DNA of 9,548 nucleotides from Giesbergeria sp. GTDB taxonomy: Bacteria; Pseudomonadota; Gammaproteobacteria; Burkholderiales; Burkholderiaceae_C. The notes under the pieces are model-generated. The model saw only the letters and a list, made by a program, of their open reading frames with translations. It was not told the DNA's origin and searched no databases. Positions 1 to 6,963 of the stretch are shown one piece after another (position 1 is the stretch's first letter; the number at the start of each line of letters is the position of its first letter). Position numbers and translations under genes: made by a program. The stretch covers positions 1 to 9,548 of the forward strand of contig JAGOCN010000038.1 in the NCBI GenBank assembly GCA_017998735.1, given 5' to 3'.

Positions 1-488
1 TGTTTGGCGTGTTTTCCACCGTGGCGCTGGGCGTGAACGTGCTGATGCTGATTGCGGTGCTGTCGATGCTGCAGGCCACATTGACGCTGCCCGGCATTGC
101 CGCCATGGCGCTGGCCATGGGCGTGGCCATCGACTCGAACGTGCTGATCAACGAGCGCATCCGCGAGGAGCTGCGCGAGGGCGCTTCGCCCCAGGTGGCC
201 ATTCACACTGGCTACGAACGTGCCTGGGCCACCATCCTGGACTCGAACATCACCACGCTGATTGCCGGTCTGGCATTGCTGGCCTTTGGCTCCGGCCCGG
301 TGCGCGGCTTTGCGGTGGTGCACTGCATCGGCATCCTGACCAGCATGTTTTCGGCGGTGTTCTTCTCGCGCGGCCTGGTGAACCTGTGGTACGGCGGCAA
401 GAAAAAGCTCAAGAGCGTGTCCATCGGCCAGATCTGGAAACCGGACGCAGACCCCAAGGCCGGTGTGGCCCTGGCCAAGTCGAACTAA
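1..488 (+). CDS. secD: SecD, C-terminal part (Sec translocase accessory subunit), truncated by window start
   Basis: SecD is an inner-membrane subunit of the SecDF-YajC complex, which helps pull exported proteins through SecYEG using the proton gradient. The window holds only the last ~162 codons; the open frame runs back to the window edge (first full codon at position 3), so the true start lies outside. Visible are the C-terminal membrane helices (equivalent to TM3-TM6 in E. coli) and the family signature AIDSNVLINERIREEL, just after the second visible hydrophobic segment, whose Asp belongs to the proton-relay membrane region in characterised SecD/SecDF. It is followed by the conserved DSNITTLI stretch and the closing VNLWYGGKKKLKSVSIG. 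The tail after the last helix is short and soluble, as expected. secF follows 12 nt after the stop, the usual order. Identification is firm; completeness of the 5' part cannot be judged. Confidence 0.96.
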   Translation, partial: FGVFSTVALGVNVLMLIAVLSMLQATLTLPGIAAMALAMGVAIDSNVLINERIREELREGASPQVAIHTGYERAWATILDSNITTLIAGLALLAFGSGPVRGFAVVHCIGILTSMFSAVFFSRGLVNLWYGGKKKLKSVSIGQIWKPDADPKAGVALAKSN

Positions 489-494
489 AGGAGG
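487..494 (+). promoter_or_regulatory. Strong ribosome binding site of secF, overlapping the secD stop
   Basis: AAAGGAGG, a near-perfect Shine-Dalgarno sequence, begins inside the secD TAA stop and ends 6 nt before the secF ATG. It fixes the secF start and implies tight translational coupling of the two subunits. It is the clearest Shine-Dalgarno in the window; most other genes here have weak or no visible sites. Confidence 0.85.
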
Positions 495-500
495 AAGACC

Positions 501-1460
501 ATGGAATTCTTCCGCATCAAAAAAGACATCCCCTTCATGAAGCACGCGTTGGTTTTCAACGCGATTTCCTTCATCACCTTTGCGCTGGCGGTGTTCTTCC
601 TGTTCTCGCGCGGGCTGCACCTGTCGGTGGAATTCACCGGCGGCACGGTGCTGGAGGTGGCCTACAGCCAGCCGGCCGACCTGGGCAAGGTGCGCGACAC
701 GGTCTCCGCGCTGGGCTACAACGACGTGCAGGTGCAGAACTTTGGCACCTCGCGCGACGTGATGATCCGCCTGCCGGTGCAAAAGGGCGTGACCACCGCG
801 CAGCAAAGCGAGCAGGTGATCGGCGCCCTGAAGGCGGCCGATGCCGAGGCCACGCTGCGGCGCACCGAATTCGTCGGGCCGCAGGTGGGCGAAGAACTGG
901 TGCGCGGCGGCCTGATGGCGCTGGGCATGGTGATTGTCGGCATCGTGCTGTACCTGGCGATGCGCTTTGAGTGGAAGTTCGGGGTCGCCGCCATCATTGC
1001 CAACCTGCATGACGTGGTGATCATCCTGGGCTTTTTTGCGTTTTTCCAGTGGGAGTTTTCGCTCTCGGTGCTGGCCGCCGTGCTGGCGGTGCTGGGCTAC
1101 TCGGTGAACGAATCGGTGGTGATCTTTGACCGGATTCGCGAAGCCTTCCGGCGCTACCGCAAGCTGAACACGGCCGAGGTGATCGACCATGCCATCACCA
1201 GCACCATGAGCCGCACCATCATCACCCACGCCTCGACCGAGGCGATGGTGCTGTCGATGTTCTTCTTTGGCGGCCCCAGCCTGCACTACTTTGCGCTGGC
1301 GCTGACGGTGGGCATTCTGTTTGGCATCTATTCGTCGGTGTTCGTGGCCGCGTCGATTGCCATGTGGCTGGGCGTCAAACGCGAAGACCTGATCAAGACG
1401 GTGCACAAGGACGGCGAACTGCAGGACCCGAACGACCCGAACGCAGGCGCCACGGTGTGA
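501..1460 (+). CDS. secF: SecF, Sec translocase accessory subunit
   Basis: SecF pairs with SecD in the inner membrane to complete the proton-driven SecDF export motor. The 319-residue length is normal for the family. Residues ~15-38 form the first membrane helix, followed by the hallmark VEFTGGTVLEV (43-53; E. coli has Asp where this protein has Glu44). A periplasmic domain spans about 55-130. Five further hydrophobic helices lie between ~135 and 290 and include NLHDVVI (168-174) and GYSVNESVVIFDRIRE (199-214), the conserved membrane-embedded motif. The STMSRTIITHAST segment (234-246) is also typical. The C-terminal tail (~291-319) is hydrophilic. The start is fixed by the strong Shine-Dalgarno 6 nt upstream. 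It is co-transcribed with secD. The Glu-for-Asp variants are probably normal for this lineage rather than defects. Confidence 0.97.
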   Translation: MEFFRIKKDIPFMKHALVFNAISFITFALAVFFLFSRGLHLSVEFTGGTVLEVAYSQPADLGKVRDTVSALGYNDVQVQNFGTSRDVMIRLPVQKGVTTAQQSEQVIGALKAADAEATLRRTEFVGPQVGEELVRGGLMALGMVIVGIVLYLAMRFEWKFGVAAIIANLHDVVIILGFFAFFQWEFSLSVLAAVLAVLGYSVNESVVIFDRIREAFRRYRKLNTAEVIDHAITSTMSRTIITHASTEAMVLSMFFFGGPSLHYFALALTVGILFGIYSSVFVAASIAMWLGVKREDLIKTVHKDGELQDPNDPNAGATV

Positions 1461-1463
1461 CGG

Positions 1464-1540
1464 GGCGGCTGCACAGGCCTGTGCCCGCCAGGGTGCCAGC
1501 GCCCTGTGCCAGGGTTGCTGCGCGGTTGTTGCGCGCTTTT
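1464..1540 (+). terminator. Cluster of three hairpins ending in TTTT; probable terminator of the sec operon
   Basis: Beginning 3 nt after the secF stop are three successive inverted repeats. The first (1464-1489) is GGCGG, a CT bulge, then the perfect palindrome GCACAGGCCTGTGC (1471-1484), then CCGCC. The second (1489-1506) pairs CAGGGTG with CGCCCTG around a CCAG loop, including one G-T pair. The third (1520-1536) pairs GCGCG with CGCGC around GTTGTTG and is followed directly by TTTT at 1537-1540. The third has the form of an intrinsic terminator, although its stem is only 5 bp and its T-run is short. Termination of secD-secF here is an inference supported by position. Confidence 0.4.
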
Positions 1541-1564
1541 CAGCCGGACCATGGAGCAGCGCAA

Positions 1565-1606
1565 TTGAAGACACATCCTGCGCACCACAACCTGTAACAT
1601 CCGGCC
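1565..1606 (+). promoter_or_regulatory. Possible promoter/leader of the DUF1631 gene (weak)
   Basis: The 66 nt between the last hairpin and the DUF1631 start contain TTGAAG (1565-1570) and TAACAT (1595-1600), the latter a 4-of-6 match to a sigma-70 -10 box. The two are 24 nt apart, too far for a normal pair. TAACAT ends only 6 nt before the ATG, so a transcript from it would start at or next to the start codon. No Shine-Dalgarno is visible upstream of the ATG. A leaderless or nearly leaderless mRNA is one reading; chance is another. Confidence 0.22.
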
Positions 1607-4018
1607 ATGCCAGCTTCTGCCAACGCCTCTGCCGCCCAGCTTTCTTCGCCGTCCCGGCTGGCATGGCTGGTGCGCCAGCAGTTCATGCAGGGCTGGTGCG
1701 CCGGGCTGCCGGGCATTTCGCAGGCGGTCGCGGAATTTTTGACGCTGCTGCGCTCGCAAACCGGCACGCAGCGCGACATGCAGCTGTGGAGCGACGCCTG
1801 GCAGCAGTTTCAGCAGCACCAGGCCGAATGGGTGCAGAGCGCCACCGCAGCCAGCACACAGGCGCAGGTGCCCGCCGAAACCGGCCGCACGCGGCTGCTG
1901 CCGGGCGACTCTTCTTTCGAACTGCTCAGCGACGAGGTGGTGGACAACCGCATCGTTGCCGCGCGCATGGCCCTGGCAGTGACGGAAAAGACCAGCGCCG
2001 CCTACGAGCCGCTGCGGCTGCGGCTGTATGCCGTCGAAGGGCGCGACCTTGCTGCCAGCGACTTTCTGCGCCCGGAAAACCTGTGCCTGCTGCTGGTCGA
2101 GCACTGGGGCAAGGCGGGTCTGGTGCAAAGCGACCTGGCCATGGTGATGGAAGCGCTGCAATCGGCACTGGCCGACCTGCTCAAGGAGCTGTATGGCAAG
2201 GGCAACGACTTTCTGGCCGGCCAGGGCGTGCAGGCCCAGCAGCAGGAGCTGCGCGTGCGCATCAACCCGTCCTCGGGCTCCAACACAGGCTCAGGTGCGG
2301 GTGCAGGTGCGAACTCGGCTTCGGGTTCGGTCACGGGCTTGGGCGCAGGGCCTGGCACCCGCAGTTCGGGTCTGGGCCATGAAACCTCGGGCCACCAGAT
2401 GCCGGGCATGCACCGGCCGCGCAGCAGCGAATTTGCTGCGCAGGGCCCTGCCTCTGCCATGGGTTATTCGCCTATGGCGCGTGCGCGGGCCCGCGCCCAG
2501 GGCGTCATGGGGCGCCTGCGCCGCCTGCTGATGCCGTTCGGCGCCTGGCAGCAGGAAGAAGGCGACGGGATGCCGCGCGCAAGCAATTTTGGTGCGGAGG
2601 CCGGACCACCACAGGCGCCGGCTTCGGCTGCCCTGTCGCGTGCCCTGGCAACCCACCAGGTGCAGGCAGAAATCTACTACAACACCGTGGGCGCCATGCT
2701 GCAGGACCACAGCCCGGCGGCCATGGTGCAGCTGGTGGGAGCGGTGCGCGAGCGCACCGTGCAGCTCAAGAAGGCAGCGTCCACCGACAGCGAGAAAGCC
2801 ATCATCGAGGTGGTGGCGTTGATGTTCCAGAGCATCCTGTCGGAAGAGCGCATTCCGCCGATGGTGCGGGTCTGGTTTGCACGCCTGCAGGTGCCGGTGC
2901 TGCGCGTGGCGCTGGCCGAGTCCGAGTTTTTCAGCAACCTCAACCACCCGGCGCGCCAGCTCATCGACCGCATGGGCTCGGTGGTGCTGGGCTTTGATGC
3001 GTCCGTGCTGGACGGCAGTGCGCTGGAGGGCGAGATCCGGCGCGTGGTGCAGGTGATCGAGCAGTACCCCGAAACCGGCCGGCGCGTGTTCCAGCTGGTG
3101 CACGACGAGTTTGAAAAATTCCTGGCGAAATTCCTGACCGAAAAGCAGCTGACCGCCAAGGTGGTGAGCGTGGCCCAGCAGGTCGAGCAAAAGGAAACGC
3201 TGGTCATCCAGTACACCATCGAGCTGCGCGCACTTCTCAAGGACATGCCGGTGCGCGAGGAGGTGCGCGATTTCCTGTTCAAGGTCTGGGCCGAGGTGCT
3301 GGCCCTGTCCACGGTGCGCGAAGGCGCCCAGCACACCGGCACGGTGGCGCTGCGGCGCGCGGCGGCCGATCTGGTCTGGGCGGCCAGCGCCAAGCCGCAC
3401 CGCAACGAGCGCGCCCAGGTCATCCAGGCGCTGCCCAGCCTGCTGCAGCGCCTGCGCCAGGGCCTGGCGCTGGTGGGCATGGCAGCGGCGGCGCAGGATG
3501 CCCAGATCAAGCTGCTGACCGACACCCTGGCCAAGGCTTTCCTGTCCAGAACGGACGCGTCCATTCCCTATGAGCACATCGAGGCCATGGCACGCAGGCT
3601 GGACAACCTGGAAGACGTGATGGCGGACGCCACGCTGGGCACGTTTCCGCTGGACGCAGAGCACATTGAAATGGGGCTGGGCATCGATGCGTCGGCCCTG
3701 CATGTCATGGCTGACCACGGCACGCCCGTGGAGGACGCCATGCTGCAGTGGGCGCAGAAGCTGCCCCTGGGGCAGTGGTTCACGCTGGACCACAACGGCG
3801 CCCGCGCGCAGGTGCAGTATGTGTGGCACAGCCAGCGCAAGCAGCTGCACCTGTTTGCCACCACCGACGGCACCACCTACCTGGTGCAGCTGCACCGGCT
3901 GGGGGCGTACCTGCAATCGGGACTGCTGCTGGCACAGGACGAGGAGCGCCTGACCGTGCGCGCCACCCGCGACGCCCTGGCCAAGCTGGACGCCAACCCC
4001 GAACGCCTGCTCAGCTGA
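1607..4018 (+). CDS. DUF1631 family protein of unknown function
   Basis: An 803-residue soluble protein without signal peptide or membrane helices. I assign it to DUF1631 from its pattern: an N-terminal FELLSDEVVDNRI-type segment (~105-117), then a central block with RLQVPVLRVAL (426-436), a Phe pair (441-442) and HPAR (447-450). The family also tends to have the helical region seen at ~490-690. The last ~75 residues (719-795, from LPLGQWFTL) look beta-rich and may form a small barrel; that is inference. Residues ~222-262 are a Gly/Ser/Ala/Thr-rich linker, and ~263-345 are also loosely conserved-looking, dividing the protein into two folded halves. The ATG at 1607 is the first possible start, since an in-frame stop lies at 1595-1597. 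No function is established to my knowledge; family members are sometimes mislabelled as thymidine phosphorylase, which nothing here supports. It stands alone after secF and converges on dprA. Confidence 0.85.
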   Translation: MPASANASAAQLSSPSRLAWLVRQQFMQGWCAGLPGISQAVAEFLTLLRSQTGTQRDMQLWSDAWQQFQQHQAEWVQSATAASTQAQVPAETGRTRLLPGDSSFELLSDEVVDNRIVAARMALAVTEKTSAAYEPLRLRLYAVEGRDLAASDFLRPENLCLLLVEHWGKAGLVQSDLAMVMEALQSALADLLKELYGKGNDFLAGQGVQAQQQELRVRINPSSGSNTGSGAGAGANSASGSVTGLGAGPGTRSSGLGHETSGHQMPGMHRPRSSEFAAQGPASAMGYSPMARARARAQGVMGRLRRLLMPFGAWQQEEGDGMPRASNFGAEAGPPQAPASAALSRALATHQVQAEIYYNTVGAMLQDHSPAAMVQLVGAVRERTVQLKKAASTDSEKAIIEVVALMFQSILSEERIPPMVRVWFARLQVPVLRVALAESEFFSNLNHPARQLIDRMGSVVLGFDASVLDGSALEGEIRRVVQVIEQYPETGRRVFQLVHDEFEKFLAKFLTEKQLTAKVVSVAQQVEQKETLVIQYTIELRALLKDMPVREEVRDFLFKVWAEVLALSTVREGAQHTGTVALRRAAADLVWAASAKPHRNERAQVIQALPSLLQRLRQGLALVGMAAAAQDAQIKLLTDTLAKAFLSRTDASIPYEHIEAMARRLDNLEDVMADATLGTFPLDAEHIEMGLGIDASALHVMADHGTPVEDAMLQWAQKLPLGQWFTLDHNGARAQVQYVWHSQRKQLHLFATTDGTTYLVQLHRLGAYLQSGLLLAQDEERLTVRATRDALAKLDANPERLLS

Positions 4019-4072
4019 GCCGCTGGCGGGCCGGTGGCCGGGCGGCATGCGGCGAAGCAGGCGCCTGCAAGC

Positions 4073-4104
4073 CATTGCCCATTGCCCATTGCCAGGGCAT
4101 TGCC
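4073..4104. repeat. CATTGCC heptamer array (three tandem copies plus one offset copy)
   Basis: CATTGCC occurs three times head to tail at 4073-4093, with a fourth copy at 4098-4104 after a four-base spacer (AGGG). It lies about 55 nt after the DUF1631 stop in the convergent intergenic region. The tandem part is exact and is a candidate for copy-number variation by slipped-strand replication. No function is visible. Confidence 0.8.
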
Positions 4105-4150
4105 GTCCTGCCCGGCTTGCGGCCCCATGTTGGCAGCAGCCTTTGAAATT

Positions 4151-4214
4151 GCTATTGAAAAGTGAGCTGCTGGCGCAGGCTGCGCATGGGCTGGAGGCAC
4201 TTTTTGCTTGAAAA
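4151..4214 (+). repeat. Palindromic dispersed repeat, copy A (REP/MITE-like), between convergent genes
   Basis: This 64-bp stretch aligns without gaps to 9012-9075 inside fmt, with about 43 of 64 bases identical by eye. Shared blocks include GAGCTGCT/TAGCTGCT, GGCGCAGGC/CGCGCAGGC, a TGCGC-type second arm or its equivalent, and a T-rich end. Copy A carries GCGCA-GGC-TGCGC (4173-4185), a perfect 5-bp stem. The architecture (CTAT...ATAG palindrome, CTGCT, a GCGC-rich hairpin, GGC, T-tract) is one I recall as a frequent intergenic repeat in Comamonadaceae. The left palindrome is decayed in this copy. No transposase is present, so if mobile it is non-autonomous. Confidence 0.65.
4157..4205. terminator. 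Possible bidirectional terminator formed by repeat copy A
   Basis: AAAAGTG (4158-4164) is complementary to CACTTTT (4198-4204) and encloses the smaller GCGCA/TGCGC hairpin (4173-4185). The outer stem gives a T-run on the right for plus-strand transcripts and, read on the other strand, a T-run for dprA transcripts. Position between the converging DUF1631 and dprA genes fits a shared terminator. The region between outer and inner stems pairs poorly, so stability is uncertain. Confidence 0.35.
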
Positions 4215-4315
4215 AATTTTGGCGTGCAGTTTGTACGGCGCTGTGCGGTGCGGTGCAGGCGCTCCGCGTCCAGCCAGCCAGAAACCGCCTGCCCACTGCC
4301 CTCTGACCCCTGGCA

Positions 4316-5665
4316 TCAGGCGCTGCCCATGCGCTGGAACAGCCCTCCGGGCAGGCGCGCCACCTGGCCTGCCAGTTCGAGTTCCAGCAGCTGCACCTGC
4401 AGGCTGGCGATGTCCAGCCCGGTGCGGGCCTGCAGCGTGTCCAGCCCGGCGGCGTCGTAGCCGAGTGCCTGCAGCAGCGGGTCGCTTTCCACGGTTTCCA
4501 CGGCAGCCGCTGCAGGGGTGGGCAAAGAGGGCGCTGCCAGGCCGGCAGCCGCAGTGGCCGGTGGTGGTGCTGCTTTGGCTGCTGCGGCAGAACGCTGCAA
4601 TGCCGGCGCCCGCGCCGGGGCAGGTGCAGGCATGGACACAGACATGGAAGCAGGCAGCTGCAGTTCCTCCAGCACGTCCTGCACCGATTCCACCAGCTTG
4701 GCGCCCTGGCGGATGAGCGCATGGCAGCCGCGCGACTGGGGCGCATGGATGGAGCCGGGAATGGCAAACACCTCGCGCCCCTGTTCGCTGGCCAGCCGGG
4801 CGGTGATGAGCGAGCCCGATGCCGGCGCAGCCTCCACCACCAGCGTGCCCTGCGACAGGCCGGCAATGATGCGGTTGCGCTTGGGAAAGTGGGCGGGCAG
4901 CGGCGGCGTGCCCAGCGGGTACTCGCTCACCAGCAGGCCGTGGGCGGCAATGCGGTGCGCCAGCGCCAGGTGGCGGCGCGGGTAGACGCGGTCCAGCCCG
5001 GTGCCGACCACGGCAATGGTGGCCGGCGTGGCAGGCTCGCCCGCTGCCAGGTCTGCGTCCTGCAGCGCGCCTTCGTGGGCCGCGGCATCGATGCCCAGCG
5101 CCAGGCCCGAAACGATGGTCAGACCGGCACTGCGCAGCGCACGGGAAAACTGCATTGCGTTTTGCGCACCCTGCGCGCTCGGGTTGCGGCTGCCGACCAC
5201 GGCCAGGCAGGTGCCGTCCGGAAAAAGCGTGCCGCCGGGCTGCAAAAAGCGCGCTGCGCCCAGCACGTACAGCAGCAGCGGCGGGTCTGCGGTTTCCAGC
5301 AGCAGGCGCGGGTAGCGCGGGTCGCCCAGCACCAGCAGGGCGCGCACCACGCCGGCAGGCGCAGGCGGCGCTGCTTCTCCCTCGGCCGCTTTGCTACCGT
5401 CGTCCGCCGCAGGCGCCTGCAGCAGCCACTGGCGGGTGTTTGCCAGCGCCTGGGGAAAGTCTGCCGGCTCGGTCAGCAAGGCGCTGGCCTGGGCGGGTGT
5501 CACCAGCTGCTGCAAAGCGGCGCGGCTCTGGCAGAAGATGTTTTCAGGCGGACCGAAAGCGGCCAGCAGGCGCCGCGCCGTGGCATTGCCCACGCCCGGG
5601 GTCAGCACCAGGCGCAGCCAGGGCTGCAGGTCCTGCAGCGGGTCTGGCACTGCGGAAGGCTCCAT
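4316..5665 (-). CDS. dprA: DprA, DNA-processing/recombination mediator protein
   Basis: DprA (Smf) binds incoming single-stranded DNA in the cytoplasm and loads RecA during natural transformation. Residues ~12-65 resemble the helical N-terminal (HhH/SAM-like) domain. The Rossmann-like core runs from ~105 to 335, with VGSRNPS (157-163), GLALGIDAAAH (187-197), SEYPLGTPPLPAHFPKRNRI (247-266), the SGSLITARLASEQGREVFAIPG stretch (283-304) and GCHALIRQGAKLVE (313-326). A winged-helix-like DprA C-terminal domain lies at ~391-449. At 449 residues it is longer than many homologues (often ~360-400) because of an Ala/Pro-rich linker at ~340-388 and a low-complexity insert at ~84-105. The ATG is the earliest usable start, with an in-frame stop two codons upstream; no well-spaced Shine-Dalgarno is seen. 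It starts 41 nt after the LysM gene, so the two probably share a transcript. All core motifs are intact, so it should be functional. Confidence 0.95.
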   Translation of the reverse strand: MEPSAVPDPLQDLQPWLRLVLTPGVGNATARRLLAAFGPPENIFCQSRAALQQLVTPAQASALLTEPADFPQALANTRQWLLQAPAADDGSKAAEGEAAPPAPAGVVRALLVLGDPRYPRLLLETADPPLLLYVLGAARFLQPGGTLFPDGTCLAVVGSRNPSAQGAQNAMQFSRALRSAGLTIVSGLALGIDAAAHEGALQDADLAAGEPATPATIAVVGTGLDRVYPRRHLALAHRIAAHGLLVSEYPLGTPPLPAHFPKRNRIIAGLSQGTLVVEAAPASGSLITARLASEQGREVFAIPGSIHAPQSRGCHALIRQGAKLVESVQDVLEELQLPASMSVSMPAPAPARAPALQRSAAAAKAAPPPATAAAGLAAPSLPTPAAAAVETVESDPLLQALGYDAAGLDTLQARTGLDIASLQVQLLELELAGQVARLPGGLFQRMGSA

Positions 5666-5706
5666 GCCTCAGGTGCGCTGGTGGCCGGCGCAGGGCTGCA
5701 GGCCGG

Positions 5707-6963
5707 TCATTGCGGCGGCGGGGCCAGGCGGTCGCCCACCCGCACCGGAACGCGCACGTCCAGGATCAGCGCGTACGACACGCGCTCGAAGGTGCGGAAC
5801 ACCATCGCCATGCCGTTGCTTTCGCTGGGCAGCTGGATGACGGTGCGCTCTGCGTCGGTGGCATCGCGCAGCCGCTGGCCGCGTGAGAACAGGTTCAGCA
5901 CCGCACCGGGCTGCAGGCCGTCGAGCTGGCCGCTGCTGATGGCAACCACCTGGTTTTGCGCTGCATTGGCAAAGGCGCTGCCGCCATAGATGGACACCAC
6001 GCGTGCCTCCACATCCCCCTGGGGAGCGTGCGGCACGAAGTCGGCAAAGGCGCGCTCTGGCGCGGGCAGCAGGCGGTCTCCGGCGCGCACTTCTTCGCGG
6101 GTGTTGAGCAGCTTCAGGGTGGCCGGCACCGGGTCCACGCGCACCTTGCCATTGCCGTCCGGGCTTTGCTCCACCGATTCGCCCAGCAGCAGCTCGGCCT
6201 GGCCCAGGTACTGGGCCTCGTAGCCCAGCACCTCCTGGGTGGCCGGGTCCTTGAGCGCCACGGCATTGCGAAAGGCGCGGTAGAAACGCGGTTCGCCGGC
6301 TTCGGTGCTGAGTGGCGCAGCCGGGTTGCCACGGGCATAAATGCGGTCTCCACTGCTCATCAGCACGCGCTCGTCCAGCGTGGCGACCACGCGGGCCGCC
6401 TGCTCCAGGGTGTTGGCGTCCACCACCAGCGGCTCGACCAGAAAAGGCTCGATCAGGTGCATCTTGAGCGTGGGCAGCGCGGACTCTGCCAGGCTGCTGC
6501 TGCGCGTGCGCGGCGACACGCGCACGGTCTCAAGCGCCTGCCCGCCCTGGCCCGGTGCCTGCAGGCCCAGGCGGGCAAAGCCACCCTGGCGCTCCAGGTA
6601 CAGCGTCTGACCCGGAAAGATGAGGTGCGGATTGGCAATGGCCTGCAGGTTCATGCCCCACAGCTCGGGCCAGCGCCAGGGGCGGCGCAGGTACATGCCT
6701 GAAATGCCCCACAGCGTGTCACCGCTCTTGACCACGTAGCGCTCCGGGGCGTCGGGGGCCAGTTCCGCCAGGGCAACGCCCTGGCGTGCCACCTGCCGGG
6801 CGGTGGCGCGCTGGTCGGGCCGCACGGTCAGGTCCTGTGCCTGTGCAACGCTGAAAGTGCCGACGGCAGTGCCCAGCAGTGAAAGGATGCCTGCTGCCAG
6901 ACAGGTTCTGGCTGCGCGCGGGCAGCAGGAGCGCAGCGCTCCCGGCGGGTGGGGGTGTTGCAT
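5707..6963 (-). CDS. Exported LysM-domain protein
   Basis: A 418-residue protein with an N-terminal signal peptide (Arg-rich start, hydrophobic core ~21-40, likely cleavage after the AQA ending at residue 42), so probably periplasmic or cell-wall associated. A single LysM domain (YVVKSGDTLWGISGMYLRRP..., ~76-123) should bind peptidoglycan; WPELWGMNLQAIANPHLIFPGQTLYL is the usual second half. The remaining ~250 residues contain three spaced GDR motifs: GDRIYARG (205-212), GDRLLPAP (295-302) and GDRLAPPP (410-417). This looks like a repeated beta-rich unit and carries no catalytic motif that I recognise. I chose the ATG at 6963 because GAGGA lies 11 nt upstream and it directly precedes the signal peptide; the longer frame would need a TTG at 7041. 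Such LysM genes commonly lie beside dprA and opposite def in Burkholderiales. Its exact role is unknown. Confidence 0.85.
   Translation of the reverse strand: MQHPHPPGALRSCCPRAARTCLAAGILSLLGTAVGTFSVAQAQDLTVRPDQRATARQVARQGVALAELAPDAPERYVVKSGDTLWGISGMYLRRPWRWPELWGMNLQAIANPHLIFPGQTLYLERQGGFARLGLQAPGQGGQALETVRVSPRTRSSSLAESALPTLKMHLIEPFLVEPLVVDANTLEQAARVVATLDERVLMSSGDRIYARGNPAAPLSTEAGEPRFYRAFRNAVALKDPATQEVLGYEAQYLGQAELLLGESVEQSPDGNGKVRVDPVPATLKLLNTREEVRAGDRLLPAPERAFADFVPHAPQGDVEARVVSIYGGSAFANAAQNQVVAISSGQLDGLQPGAVLNLFSRGQRLRDATDAERTVIQLPSESNGMAMVFRTFERVSYALILDVRVPVRVGDRLAPPPQ

Larger units (their letters stand above)
4019..4315. other. Convergent intergenic region, no gene seen
   Basis: This 297-nt spacer between the stops of the DUF1631 gene (+) and dprA (-) holds the CATTGCC array, repeat copy A with its possible terminator, and an A/T-rich patch at 4201-4220 that is unusual in this GC-rich window. 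Short open frames crossing it have no recognisable product and no ribosome binding site. Nothing else identifiable is seen in 4220-4315. Confidence 0.7.

Noticed and set aside
386..970. 194-codon plus-strand frame across the secD-secF junction
   Set aside because: Overlaps two conserved genes in another frame and is Arg/Gly/His-rich without any domain.
1471..1484. Perfect palindrome GCACAGGCCTGTGC as an attachment or dimer-resolution site
   Set aside because: No integrase, phage gene or flanking repeat nearby; a hairpin at the operon end explains it better.
1328..2161. 277-codon open frame on the minus strand
   Set aside because: Spans the secF end, the hairpin spacer and the DUF1631 start with biased composition and no family resemblance; shadow frame.
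2291..4075. 594-codon open frame on the minus strand
   Set aside because: Lies opposite the DUF1631 gene; its product is His/Gln/Arg-rich with no recognisable domain, typical of antisense frames in GC-rich DNA.
4073..4104. CATTGCC array as a CRISPR or origin iteron
   Set aside because: Units are only 7 nt and adjacent without spacers, with no cas, replication or DnaA-box context.
4721..5989. 422-codon open frame on the plus strand
   Set aside because: Antisense to dprA and the LysM gene, both firmly identified; Arg/Gln/Gly-rich shadow.
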